Source of the DNA: Verrucomicrobiia bacterium
GTDB taxonomy: Bacteria > Verrucomicrobiota > Verrucomicrobiia > Limisphaerales > DASXHY01
Length of the DNA: 57,420 nt
Direction: 5' to 3'
NCBI GenBank assembly: GCA_035629175.1
Contig: DASPIL010000080.1
Location: 1-57,420 of the forward strand
Below, one piece after another: positions 45,474 to 54,906 of the stretch. The first letter of the stretch is position 1. Every line of letters begins with the position of its first letter. The notes under the pieces were generated by a model, which was not told where the DNA came from, did no database searches, and was given only the letters and a program-made list of their open reading frames with translations. The position numbers and the translations under genes were made by a program.

Positions 45474-46751
45474 ATGAACAACGAGTTTCGTCGCAATACA
45501 TCCTTGCTGTTGAACATCTTTCTTGGCATTACCGTCGTTTCACTCGTAATGCAGCGGAGGGTTTCGGAGCCTGCAATTTACTCCGACGATGGAGGTTTTG
45601 CGGAATTTCACACCGTTATGGCACACACGGAGGTGGAGGACGAGGGGACGTTTGAACCGGTTGCCGAGCGGAGTTTGCCCGACTACGCAGCCATTGCATC
45701 CCCAAGCGAACGGCGCCGCCTGATCATTGACCAGCTGCGAGCGATGGGTGCGCCCAACGAGCTTCTGGGACGGGTCGCCCGCGTGGATTTCGAAATGGAA
45801 TGGGAACGCCAATTCGCGGCGTGCAGCGGCGACATGGAAAAACTGGCTGCAGTCCAGTTGGACATGAATTTGAGCAAGGATGCCGAAATGCGCGCAGCCC
45901 TCGGCGAGGAGGGCTTCAGGCAATGGGACCGGAACTACATGCTCTGGGAAGCAATGAGCACCAAGGTCGATGTAAATCAAGCTGAGGCTGGCGCGCTTTA
46001 CAGTTCCAAGAAGAAGCTTCAACAACGCCTGCTTGAACTCGACAAGGCAAGGTTGAACGGCTCCATGGACGACGCGCAGATCACGGAGGCAATCGACACC
46101 GCTTATGCGGAATTTCATGGCACGATGAAGGACGTCCTCGGCACTGAACGGTACGCAAAATCGCAGCAGATGGACGAGACCTTCGTCAAAGACAGTTTCC
46201 GTCATCAACTCGCGAAGGCGAACCCGACCGATGCCCAATTTGACGCGTTGTTCAAAGTGGAAACTGAATGGAACAAGGCGCGAATGGAGATTGAGGAACA
46301 GTTCCAGGGCAACACGTTTTCACCTGAGTACGGGGAGAAACTGCGGGCGCTGGACGCGCTTCGCGATGCAGAATTCCAGACAGTTCTGGGGGAGGCCGCG
46401 TTCGACGCCCTTCGCAAATCCGAGGACCCGGCGTACGTGCGCATGAAAAAGTTTCAAGGCGCATGGGGGCTCGACGAGCGCGATCTTGATTTCATCTACG
46501 ATACAATGGGCGACTATCACAAGGGCGTTGAAAGCTACCAGGCGGAGGTCCTCGCCCGGCAGGCAAAGGGGGAGAATGTGGACTGGGATTCCGTAACCAG
46601 GAATCTGCAAGCATCCGCTGAGGCAGCCCAGCGCGCGTTACAGGAACGGTTGGGCCAGGAAAGTTTCAGCAAGTTGCAGCGCAACCGCGTGCTGCGCTGG
46701 GCTTCCCTGGCTTCGAGCCCGCTGCAGCATGGTTCTCCCCAGGCACCCTGA
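45474..46751 (+). CDS. Membrane-anchored LG-repeat protein, paralogue 1
   Basis: This 425-aa protein has one N-terminal membrane segment (SLLLNIFLGITVVSLVMQ, 10-27) and a long helical outside part. I do not recognise the family. It is built of four helical units that end in a shared motif: LGEEGF (143), LGTERY (222), LGEAAF (305) and LGQESF (393), 79-88 residues apart. A conserved block before the first unit reads RLIIDQLRAMGAPNELLGRV. The gene right after it encodes a paralogue (46796) with the same motif spacing, so a duplication made the pair. The anchor suggests periplasmic display of a helical rod or a binding protein. Neighbours are the GH11-like enzyme (upstream) and an AraC regulator (downstream). 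Confidence 0.75.
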   Translation: MNNEFRRNTSLLLNIFLGITVVSLVMQRRVSEPAIYSDDGGFAEFHTVMAHTEVEDEGTFEPVAERSLPDYAAIASPSERRRLIIDQLRAMGAPNELLGRVARVDFEMEWERQFAACSGDMEKLAAVQLDMNLSKDAEMRAALGEEGFRQWDRNYMLWEAMSTKVDVNQAEAGALYSSKKKLQQRLLELDKARLNGSMDDAQITEAIDTAYAEFHGTMKDVLGTERYAKSQQMDETFVKDSFRHQLAKANPTDAQFDALFKVETEWNKARMEIEEQFQGNTFSPEYGEKLRALDALRDAEFQTVLGEAAFDALRKSEDPAYVRMKKFQGAWGLDERDLDFIYDTMGDYHKGVESYQAEVLARQAKGENVDWDSVTRNLQASAEAAQRALQERLGQESFSKLQRNRVLRWASLASSPLQHGSPQAP

Positions 46752-46795
46752 GACAGTCCCATCCCAATGTTGAAAGATAACCTGTGATTTCATTT

Positions 46796-48037
46796 ATGAG
46801 CCGAACAACATTTTATCGGACCTCTATTGTTTTGAACGTCCTGCTCTTTATGGCCGCAGCCCTTCTCTTTCTGCGCAGGCCTGAAGTTATGCCCGTGGCA
46901 GAAACTGCGCCCGTTGAAGAGATGATCCCCGCACCACGGCCGCGCGCCACCAAGCCAGCAGCGGCACGCTTTCCTGACGCAGCGTCAGCATCAGACCAGC
47001 GCCGATGGGTCGTGGATCAATTGCGGTTGATGGGTGTTCCGAACAGGGTTCTTGGACGGATCGTTCTGGACGACTTGGATTGGGCCTGGAACAAGCGCGG
47101 CGGCGAGGTGTCGCTGCAAACTCACGGAGATCCCGATACAATGGCGGCGTTGAAACTGGAGAACGCGTCGAGCCTCGATTCTGAAATGCGTGCTGCACTG
47201 GGCGAGGAGGGATTCCTGCAATGGGACCATGAAAATATGCAGCGTGAAGCGAACAGGGGTCGCATTCCTTTATCGACTGCGGAGGCGGAAAGAACCTACG
47301 GCTTGTGGAAGCAACTGCAGAAACGGGAGCTGGAACTCAAGAAAGCCGTTGTGAAGGGCGACATCGACGATGCCGATGCCGCGGATGCCTTCGCGCGGGC
47401 GGCGTCCGAGTACGAACTGCAACTCAAGGGGCTTCTCGGCGAAGCGCGCTATGCGAAATCACAGGGACTGGACGAATTGGAAGCGGCCACATTGTGGCAG
47501 AATCTGGCGCAGGTGAACTCCAGTGATTCCCAGTTTCAGGCGCTCCTGAATTCGCAGAAGTCCTGGAACGAGCAGAGAGCTGCGCTCGACAAGCAATTTC
47601 AAGGCGGCGAATCGCAGACGGCTTACGCAGCTCAAATCAAGGCGCTGGACGCTGCGCGCGAAGAGGAGTATAGGCGCGTTCTCGGTGATACAGTCTTCGA
47701 GACGCTAAACAAGCAGCAGGACGCCAGCTACAACCAGATGAAGAAACATCAAGCACTCTGGGAGCTCGACGACAGCAGCATCAATTCGGTTTACGGCACG
47801 ATGAAGTATTACGAGCGGACGGCTGAGGATTATCAGGCGCAGGCTCGCGCCCTTGAAGCTGATGGGAGACCGGTGGACTGGAATGCAGTGAGCAAAAACC
47901 TTGAGCAATTCGCGAGGGAGACTGAGCAGGCTCTGCAGGATCATCTCGGGAAGGACAGGTTCGACCGCATGGCGCGCAACGGCGTGTTTCAGTTAGGATC
48001 GCGCGATTTAAGCGCGCATGTGAAGCCATCGCAGTAA
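46796..48037 (+). CDS. Membrane-anchored LG-repeat protein, paralogue 2
   Basis: This 413-aa paralogue of the preceding gene starts 44 bp after it. A membrane segment (TSIVLNVLLFMAAALLFLRR) is followed by a Pro-rich stretch (MIPAPRPRATKPAA), then four helical units ending in LGEEGF, LGEARY, LGDTVF and LGKDRF at nearly the same spacing. Aligned blocks: RRWVVDQLRLMGVPNRVLGR against RRLIIDQLRAMGAPNELLGR, and ARYAKSQGLDE against ERYAKSQQMDE. The rest is diverged, so the duplication is not recent. An in-frame GTG at 46784 is an alternative start. Both proteins keep the same architecture, which argues that both are used, perhaps as a heteromer. Confidence 0.75.
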   Translation: MSRTTFYRTSIVLNVLLFMAAALLFLRRPEVMPVAETAPVEEMIPAPRPRATKPAAARFPDAASASDQRRWVVDQLRLMGVPNRVLGRIVLDDLDWAWNKRGGEVSLQTHGDPDTMAALKLENASSLDSEMRAALGEEGFLQWDHENMQREANRGRIPLSTAEAERTYGLWKQLQKRELELKKAVVKGDIDDADAADAFARAASEYELQLKGLLGEARYAKSQGLDELEAATLWQNLAQVNSSDSQFQALLNSQKSWNEQRAALDKQFQGGESQTAYAAQIKALDAAREEEYRRVLGDTVFETLNKQQDASYNQMKKHQALWELDDSSINSVYGTMKYYERTAEDYQAQARALEADGRPVDWNAVSKNLEQFARETEQALQDHLGKDRFDRMARNGVFQLGSRDLSAHVKPSQ

Positions 48038-48251
48038 CTCAATCACGTGACCAGGCAAGCCTCTTTCACGCCCGCCTCGGCCCGTGCACTGAACGATCTG
48101 TTCGCGGGTGCAACGATGCTCGCAGGTTTAACGGCGAGGACCGCTCAAGTCCGAACGCCGCCAATCCGTCATACGTCGTATTGGCGAGGCGGGCAAAATA
48201 CACCAGAAGTGTTGCCAATCATTGAAGCCAAAACGAAACATCGCCTTTCAC

Positions 48252-48794
48252 ATGCAAGCGCTGCCTGTCCCACCTTCGATTGAAACCCCACACTTGCCGT
48301 CGTTCGCCTTAGACACCGCCCGCCATCGCAGCCGGAAGGCGTTCATTGCCGAAGCCTCGGGTGGAACGCCGCGCATAGCGAAGGTCATCGAATACATGCT
48401 CGCCCACCTGCACATGCCGTTGTGTGCCTCGGAATTGAGCGCCATCGCGGGCGTGTCCACGTCGCACTTTTTCTCCGTGTTCAAATCGGCTACGGGCGAG
48501 AGTCCGATGGACTTCCTGATCCGGCTTCGGATGAGCCGCGCATGCGAACTGTTGCGCGACCGGTCCGTGAAGGTGAAGGACGTTGCAAGGCTGATCGGCT
48601 ACGACGACGAGTTCTATTTCTCCCGGGCGTTCAAAGGGATGACGGGGCTCGCCCCCAGCGCGTATCGGGATCAATTCGGTTCGGAGCCATCGTCGCGTGC
48701 GCCCTCAGCTTCGATGATGGAGCTGGCGGCAAGTGACAGCAGCTGCCGGCGAACTCTTGCGCGGGGCACTGCACGCGTGCCACGATGCGCATGA
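48252..48794 (+). CDS. AraC-family transcriptional regulator
   Basis: This 180-aa protein is mostly a DNA-binding domain of the AraC/XylS family. The two helix-turn-helix units span about 41-143: IAKVIEYMLAHLHMPLCASE, LSAIAGVSTSHFFSVFKSAT (first HTH), then GESPMDFLIRLRMSRACELL, VKVKDVARLIGYDDEFYFSR (second HTH) and FKGMTGLAPSAYR. The N-terminal 40 residues are too short for a sugar-binding domain, so the effector, if any, is unknown. The ATG at 48252 is used; a TTG at 48222 is possible. The last 10 bases overlap the hydrolase gene start, so the two are co-transcribed and the regulator may control its own operon. Confidence 0.9.
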   Translation: MQALPVPPSIETPHLPSFALDTARHRSRKAFIAEASGGTPRIAKVIEYMLAHLHMPLCASELSAIAGVSTSHFFSVFKSATGESPMDFLIRLRMSRACELLRDRSVKVKDVARLIGYDDEFYFSRAFKGMTGLAPSAYRDQFGSEPSSRAPSASMMELAASDSSCRRTLARGTARVPRCA

Positions 48795-49732
48795 TGAAGA
48801 ATCCGAAGTTCTGTTTCAGGAGCATCGCCGCAGCTGTGATATTGCTGGCGCTGCCCGGTTGCCACACACCAGGCGAGGGATCACGGATTGAATCTCTTTC
48901 AACCGAGGTTGCGAGCCGCATAGTGGAGGATGGCGGCACCGGAGCTTATCCGGCATTGATGGCATCCGACAGCACGCTGCCCACGCACACGGTATTCCGC
49001 CCCAAGGACCTCAGCGGGTTCGGCAGGAAGACGAGGCTTCCGATCATCGCCTGGGGCAACGGCGCCTGCGCGAATTCTCCGTGGGAACATGTGAACTTTC
49101 TGTCCGAAGTGGCGTCGCATGGATTCCTTGTGATTGCGATCGGGCCGATGCCGGCTGAGGGGCAGCGCGGTGGTTCCGGCGGTCCAACGAAGTCGCCGCT
49201 ACTGACCGACGCCATCGATTGGGCGATCGCGCAGAACACCAACAGGTCGAGCCAGTATTTCAACAAGCTCGACGTGGGCGGGATTGCAGTTGCGGGCATG
49301 TCGTGCGGAGGATTGCAGGCATTGGAGACGGCGCCGGATCCGCGCGTGAAGTCGGTGATGGTTTGCAACAGCGGGATTCTTGGCAATCCTGGCGCGGGCA
49401 GGGGAGGCATGCCGCGCCTTGCGAAGGAGCATCTCTCCAAACTCCATACGCCGGTGATTTACATTTTGGGTGGCGAGCGGGATATCGCCTACAGCAATGG
49501 CATGGATGACGTTCGCCGGATCGATCACGTTCCTGTGTTTGCGGCTAACCTGAACGTCGGTCATGGCGGCACGTACGCGCAGCCGCACGGCGGAGATTTC
49601 GCGAAGGTGGCGACGGCCTGGTTTCAGTGGCAACTCAAGGGCGACCGAAAATCAGCAAAGATGTTTGAAGGTGAACCGTCCGGCGTGGCGAGGATGGAAG
49701 GCTGGAAGGTTGAGAAGAAAAACCTGCCGTAA
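48785..49732 (+). CDS. Lipoprotein alpha/beta hydrolase
   Basis: This is a 315-aa exported lipoprotein: the lipobox LPGC gives acylated Cys26. The alpha/beta-hydrolase fold shows IIAWGNGACANSPWEHVNFL near the oxyanion region, the nucleophile elbow GMSCGG (S173), the acid D233 (GGERDIAY) and H260 (NVGHGGTY). The order fits esterases of the chlorophyllase/platelet-activating-factor-acetylhydrolase-like class. The substrate is unknown; acyl esters on polysaccharide are one option. The gene overlaps the AraC gene by 10 bases. The C terminus (MEGWKVEKKNLP) carries no anchor. Confidence 0.85.
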   Translation: MRMMKNPKFCFRSIAAAVILLALPGCHTPGEGSRIESLSTEVASRIVEDGGTGAYPALMASDSTLPTHTVFRPKDLSGFGRKTRLPIIAWGNGACANSPWEHVNFLSEVASHGFLVIAIGPMPAEGQRGGSGGPTKSPLLTDAIDWAIAQNTNRSSQYFNKLDVGGIAVAGMSCGGLQALETAPDPRVKSVMVCNSGILGNPGAGRGGMPRLAKEHLSKLHTPVIYILGGERDIAYSNGMDDVRRIDHVPVFAANLNVGHGGTYAQPHGGDFAKVATAWFQWQLKGDRKSAKMFEGEPSGVARMEGWKVEKKNLP

Positions 49733-50206
49733 AGCCGCGGCACAGACGCACGTTCCAGTCCGAGCTGGAACATCTGGTTCGTGCCCGATGTTGACCAGGA
49801 GGACGAAGACGCAGGCCTGGGTCGCCGACTTCCCTTTCGGCTGGGCGCTGGAAATGCGATGCGGCTGAGGTGTTTTGCGTGCACGATTTCCGGAGCGCCG
49901 ACTTGCAGTCGGCTTAAAGCTCAATGCCGGCTGACGCAGATATTCGTGCGGGATTGGTCGTTCTGTCCGGTATGGGTTTCAGTTGTCAGCATTTCAGCAT
50001 TTGGTTTGAGAATCTCGGTGGTTGAACTTCCTCTCTTCAATTCGTGCGTGCCTCGTGGGGATTCAGTTTGACACGTTCCGGTTGCGCGCGTTGCTGTTCG
50101 CGAAACACACTCCTTTGATCATTTCGTGCCAACTGCGTGATTCCTTTGCGTTTGCAATTGTGGTCTCATGGACACGATAGCAAATAGTTCAAAACGAAAA
50201 TAACGG
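49733..50206. other. Intergenic region with two extragenic hairpins
   Basis: It holds two palindromes. GTTCCAG/CTGGAAC (49752-49771) forms a 7-bp stem, and GCCGACT/AGTCGGC (49897-49913) follows CGGAGC, the same core seen near 18365. The right part, from about 50090, is AT-richer and contains the promoter candidate at 50152-50181. No gene is seen. Confidence 0.55.
50152..50181 (+). promoter_or_regulatory. Possible sigma-70 type promoter
   Basis: TTGCAA (50152-50157) and GATAGC (50176-50181) are spaced by 18 bases, 25 bases before the ATG of the metzincin gene, in AT-richer DNA. The -10 match is moderate, so this is a candidate only. Confidence 0.3.
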
Positions 50207-53200
50207 ATGAAGAGACGATTGGTTCTTGTTCTTGTGGCGGTTCTGCTGGCTGTAGTTGCGGTAAATCAATTCAGCGCCAAACGGCAACCGAAAACGGTAT
50301 CCTCAAATTCGCCCGCCGACGTGCCGGTCCTGGCAACTGGAACAACCAACGCCACCGAAGGCATCTCGCTCGTTCAATCCGCCGCGACGGGTTCGAAGTT
50401 TGGGACGCTCAATCCATATGCGGCCGCACTCCAGGAGCCGGGCCGCTCCAAACGCGCTTGGGATATCGATTTCCTTAAACACCATCAGGATGCGGCGTCA
50501 GGCGATCCCATTGAATTTGAACTCACCGACGGGCGCAGTGCAAAAGGCACGGTGACGATTACGCAGCATCGCGACGGAGAGTTGTCGTATTTGTCGGGTG
50601 AATTGACACAGCCAGAAAAGGGCCAGTTCTTTTTCCTGACGCCGCCAGAACTTGGCGTGGCAGGCAAGGCCGTCGGCGTGGTCCAATTCGATGGCAGTGA
50701 CAAAGCGTACCGCATCGAGCCGACGGGCTTGAATGGCGACCCCGAATTGTGGGAACGGCGGCTCGACGAAGTGATTTGCGTTGGGATGCCCCAACCAACA
50801 GCTCGCGCGATGAACAGCCTGCCGGGCGACCCCGCGGAAGCGGCGCCGTTGCGGCCCGACGAAGCGTTCGCCTACACACCCAGCTACAACAGCAACATTG
50901 TTTCGTTGCAGAGCCTGCCCGGGGCGACGTGCGTTCTGTTGCTGGATTTCGCCGGCGGTTACACACCAACCTGGGGTGGCGTTTACTACTCGAAACCGGC
51001 CGGAATCACTGACCACAAGATCCGCGATATTTGGAAACGGATCGCTGAGGATTACATGCCGTTCAACATCAACGTGACCACCGATTTCCAGGTTTATAAC
51101 CAGGCGCCTGCAATCAGCCGCCAGCGCGTGGCGTTCACGGACACGCCTGTAACCGCCGCGGGGGTGGCGTTCTACGGATCATGGAACTGGGGCGGCGACA
51201 CGCCATGCTGGTCGGTTTACACATCCGGAAAATCCGCCGCCGAAGTCGCCGCGCACGAAGCCGGTCACACGCTTGGACTTTCGCATCAAGGCCAGTGGAA
51301 TGGCACGACGACGACGAACGAATACTACGGCGGCCACGGAAGCGGGGCCGTCGGTTGGGCTCCCATCATGGGTGTGGGATACTATCAGACCGTGACCACG
51401 TGGGCGAAGGGCGAATACTCCGCGGCCGACCAAAAGGAGAATGCGCTCCATATCATCGTCAGCAATAACAACGGTGTCGATTACCGGGTCGACGACACCG
51501 GCCAGACGCTGGCAACCGCCCGGTATCTCGAAGTAAATCCCGATGATTCAGTTTCCGGCGAAGGCGTGATCGAGGCAACTGGCGACACGGATTCCTTTCA
51601 ATTCACCACGAGCGGCGGGAAGGTCTCGCTGACAGCGCGTCCGGTTGGCGAGTGGGCGAATGCCGCCTTGTCTGTCACCATTGCGAACAGCGCCGGAGTC
51701 GTGGTTGCCAGCAATAATCCGCAGGGCACACTTTGGGCCAGGATTGATACGACACTCGCCGCCGGATCGTATACGTTCAACGTCAGCGGGTCTGGACGCA
51801 ACAATCCGGTTACGGATGGTTTTTCGGCCTACAGCAGCCTCGGGTACTATTCAATCGTGGGGTTTGTGACCGGCGCGCGGCAGCCAACCCGATTTACCGT
51901 TGCGGAGAGTGTTCCGAATGCGGCGATTGTGGGTGTAGTGCCGCCCACGGCGGCGGGGAATTTGAGTTACACCATTGTCCATGGAAATGAGGGAGGAACG
52001 TTCGCCATAAACGACGACGGCGTATTAACGGTGACGAACAACTCGCTGCTGAAATACCGGGAACTGGCAACGACGTCGCGTTACTTCGCCGGTTTCGAAT
52101 TGCTCGTGGATATCGTGAACAATGACAACTCCACATTGACCGAAACCAATCGCCGCGTTGTTGTCAGGGTCATTGATTCAACCGCCGGAAATCCTATCGC
52201 GGCAAGCGGGTGCAATGCGCGCATAATCGTCCCCTACCATGCGACCACTGCGTCGCCGCAAGCCACCGGGCTGGACATTCCGAATAACTGGGCCTTGTAT
52301 CAGGAGGGGCTGAATGCGAATGCGCAAATCAGCAGTTCGGGCAGCGGTCTGGACGGATTACCGTCTGATGGGTTGATATACAGCCAGGCCGATAATTCGC
52401 TGTTCCAGCTCGGCCAGTATGGCGGGACCAACGCGTTGATGATGGGCAACAGCTATCCATCGAGCGGCACCCTGGTGCTTGAAACACCTCAGGCGTTGAA
52501 CCGTCTTTCGATTCTCGCCGTTTCTGCAAACGGTGGAGGTGCGGGAACCTTTGTCCTGAACTTCTCCAACGGGAAGCAAAGCCAGGTATTTCGTTTCAAT
52601 GCACAGGACTGGTACAACGTGACAACCAATGTCGCAGTGGAAGGCTTTGGCCGCGTGCGGCTCGGTCGTGCCAGCTTTGAAACCGAATCCGCCGGCTGGG
52701 ATAACCCTAATCTCTACAGCACCACCATCGATCTCGCTGCACTTGGGATCAACGAGACCGTCGCTTCCATTGCGTTCACGGGGCCCCCAGTAGGTGGGAG
52801 TCGCTCCACTGCCGTGCTTGCGATCAGTGGAATAGCGATGCCGTCTGCGGCGGCCATCACCAGCCATCCCATTTCTGTCACCAACAGCATTCCGTCCGCG
52901 GCGGCGACGTTCAGTGTCGCTGCCATGGGCGCGCCGCCGCTGGATTACCAGTGGTATTTCGGAGATCCTGGAAGCGGGGTTGCGCTTGCCGGCGCGACCA
53001 ACAGCAGCCTTACGCTCACTTCGATCCAGAGCAGCAATGCAGGGAATTATTTCGTCATCGTCACGAACGTCAGCGGTTCCGCCACCAGTTCCGTGTCGAC
53101 ACTGACTGTGTATCGTGCTCCACAAATCGTCCGGCAGCCAGCGCCCGCAAACTCGACCCGGGCAGCCGGCGAGAGCATCAGTTATTCCGTCGCAGCCAAT

Positions 53201-54850
53201 GCAGCAGCGCCTGTTTTTTATACCTGGCGGTCCAACGGAGTCGCCGTTCTCACGGGGTCTTCAAGTAGCCTTTCGTTGTTGAACCTGAAGACGAACCACT
53301 CGGCAACCTATACGGTGGTCGTGTTCAATTCGTTCGGCAGTGTCACGAGCAGTCCCGTTGCGCTGACGATAGCGCGAACGAATTACCCTTACAGCCAGCT
53401 CGTGCTTTCGGATAATCCAATCGGTTACTGGAGATTGAGCGAGCTGAGCGGGACAGTTGCGATGGATTGTGTGGGAACCAACAACGGCACCTACAACAAC
53501 ACGCTGCTCGGCCAGCCTGGATTCAATTGGGTGGATACACATACCTCGGCGCGTTTCGGTTTGCTGGCTTCGCAGAACAGTTATGCGGGTGGCATTCCCA
53601 TCGATTTCGGAAGCGCCCCAAACCAGAGCCTGACGGTTGAAGCGTGGGTCAAGGGAAATGTTCCGTCGACGGACGCGGGCCTCGTCACCAAGGGTACGGG
53701 CGGAGGAGGGGAACAGTTCAATCTCGATTGCGGGGGCGCGGGCCGCGCATTCAGGTTCTTCGTGCGCCGGGACGATGGCAACGTTGTGGGTGCCAGCAGC
53801 AGCGTGGTTCCCAACGGCGCGCAATGGCAGCACGTGGTGGGCGTTCTGAATCGTTCGGCGGGTTACGTGGCGATCTATGTTAACGGGGTCTCGAATGCCA
53901 GCAGCACTTTCCCGACGGAGAACTATCGCGGCCTTCTGCGCAGCACCAGCGGGATGAGCATTGGCGCCCGGCAGGCTGGAAGCGGCGCGTTTAACAACCA
54001 GTTTGCCGGCTACATGCAGGACGTTGCTGTTTACAATTATGCGCTCTCGCCGGCACAGGTGCTCAATCACTTCAATGCTGCGGCCAATCGCCCGCCCGTG
54101 TTCGCAAACGATTTAATCCTCAGGCCTGCTGCCAGCGCGGGCCGGACTTATGTGTCGACCATCAACACCGAGGCAGCCGATCCCAACGGCGACCCCCTCA
54201 CGTTTGCAAAAGTCAGCGGCCCAGCGTGGCTGGCTGTCGGAACGACTGGCACGCTTTCCGGCACGCCTGCGAACGAGAATGCAAACACGAACGTGTTCGT
54301 CGTGAGCGCGCGGGATTCAGCCGGGCTTTCCAATACGGCGACATTGACCATTCATGTGAACGCCAGCCCGACGTTCACGCGGAATCCATTCCGTCTGCCG
54401 GATCTCCTCGCCGGCCAATCGCTTGCGGCTGATATCAGCACCAATGTCACGGATCTGAATGGCGATCTTGATTTCGCTTTTGAGAAGCTCAGTGGTTCGG
54501 CGTGGGTGGAAGTTGCCGCGAATGGCACGGTGTCCGGGACTCCCTTGCCTGGCGACATGGGAACGAACTCGGTTGTGGTTAGTGTTACGGATCCGAGCGG
54601 ATTGTCCGATAGCGCTCTGATGACTGTTTACGTGTCGGGGCCGATGTCGACCCCTGTGCAAGTTTTCCTCTCGAAGGAAGAAAACGATCTATTGCTGACC
54701 TGGACTGGCGGGACGCCGCCGTATCACGTCGAGGCAAACACAGATTTATACGGCACGAACTGGACTTCGATCGGGGTGTTTCCCGCAGAGACGTCCCTGA
54801 TGATAACTCCGACGAACGCCGCGACTTTTTATCGGGTCATCGGCAACTAA
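50207..54850 (+). CDS. Secreted multidomain metzincin peptidase (Ig, LamG, cadherin-like)
   Basis: This 1,547-aa exported protein begins with a signal peptide (RRLVLVLVAVLLAVVAVNQF). The catalytic domain has the reprolysin-type zinc site HEAGHTLGLSH (H350, E351, H354, H360) and the Met-turn M388 (PIMGVG). A jelly-roll part follows (about 440-560, DTDSFQFTTSGGKVSLTA), then unassigned beta modules and two Ig-like domains (about 884-1056, YQWYFGDPGSGV and NAGNYFVIVTNVSG). A LamG/concanavalin-like domain (about 1062-1290, NQSLTVEAWVKG) and two cadherin-like He_PIG domains (about 1293-1478, SGTPANENA) come next. The end module (HVEANTDLYGTNW to TFYRVIGN) is shared with other secreted proteins here. 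It probably digests protein on or near polymers that the LamG and Ig parts bind. Confidence 0.88.
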   Translation: MKRRLVLVLVAVLLAVVAVNQFSAKRQPKTVSSNSPADVPVLATGTTNATEGISLVQSAATGSKFGTLNPYAAALQEPGRSKRAWDIDFLKHHQDAASGDPIEFELTDGRSAKGTVTITQHRDGELSYLSGELTQPEKGQFFFLTPPELGVAGKAVGVVQFDGSDKAYRIEPTGLNGDPELWERRLDEVICVGMPQPTARAMNSLPGDPAEAAPLRPDEAFAYTPSYNSNIVSLQSLPGATCVLLLDFAGGYTPTWGGVYYSKPAGITDHKIRDIWKRIAEDYMPFNINVTTDFQVYNQAPAISRQRVAFTDTPVTAAGVAFYGSWNWGGDTPCWSVYTSGKSAAEVAAHEAGHTLGLSHQGQWNGTTTTNEYYGGHGSGAVGWAPIMGVGYYQTVTTWAKGEYSAADQKENALHIIVSNNNGVDYRVDDTGQTLATARYLEVNPDDSVSGEGVIEATGDTDSFQFTTSGGKVSLTARPVGEWANAALSVTIANSAGVVVASNNPQGTLWARIDTTLAAGSYTFNVSGSGRNNPVTDGFSAYSSLGYYSIVGFVTGARQPTRFTVAESVPNAAIVGVVPPTAAGNLSYTIVHGNEGGTFAINDDGVLTVTNNSLLKYRELATTSRYFAGFELLVDIVNNDNSTLTETNRRVVVRVIDSTAGNPIAASGCNARIIVPYHATTASPQATGLDIPNNWALYQEGLNANAQISSSGSGLDGLPSDGLIYSQADNSLFQLGQYGGTNALMMGNSYPSSGTLVLETPQALNRLSILAVSANGGGAGTFVLNFSNGKQSQVFRFNAQDWYNVTTNVAVEGFGRVRLGRASFETESAGWDNPNLYSTTIDLAALGINETVASIAFTGPPVGGSRSTAVLAISGIAMPSAAAITSHPISVTNSIPSAAATFSVAAMGAPPLDYQWYFGDPGSGVALAGATNSSLTLTSIQSSNAGNYFVIVTNVSGSATSSVSTLTVYRAPQIVRQPAPANSTRAAGESISYSVAANAAAPVFYTWRSNGVAVLTGSSSSLSLLNLKTNHSATYTVVVFNSFGSVTSSPVALTIARTNYPYSQLVLSDNPIGYWRLSELSGTVAMDCVGTNNGTYNNTLLGQPGFNWVDTHTSARFGLLASQNSYAGGIPIDFGSAPNQSLTVEAWVKGNVPSTDAGLVTKGTGGGGEQFNLDCGGAGRAFRFFVRRDDGNVVGASSSVVPNGAQWQHVVGVLNRSAGYVAIYVNGVSNASSTFPTENYRGLLRSTSGMSIGARQAGSGAFNNQFAGYMQDVAVYNYALSPAQVLNHFNAAANRPPVFANDLILRPAASAGRTYVSTINTEAADPNGDPLTFAKVSGPAWLAVGTTGTLSGTPANENANTNVFVVSARDSAGLSNTATLTIHVNASPTFTRNPFRLPDLLAGQSLAADISTNVTDLNGDLDFAFEKLSGSAWVEVAANGTVSGTPLPGDMGTNSVVVSVTDPSGLSDSALMTVYVSGPMSTPVQVFLSKEENDLLLTWTGGTPPYHVEANTDLYGTNWTSIGVFPAETSLMITPTNAATFYRVIGN

Positions 54851-54906
54851 CGCATTCACTTGCGAAGGTCACGCGGACCGTTGCATTTCGTCAGTTCGAG
54901 CCGGAA

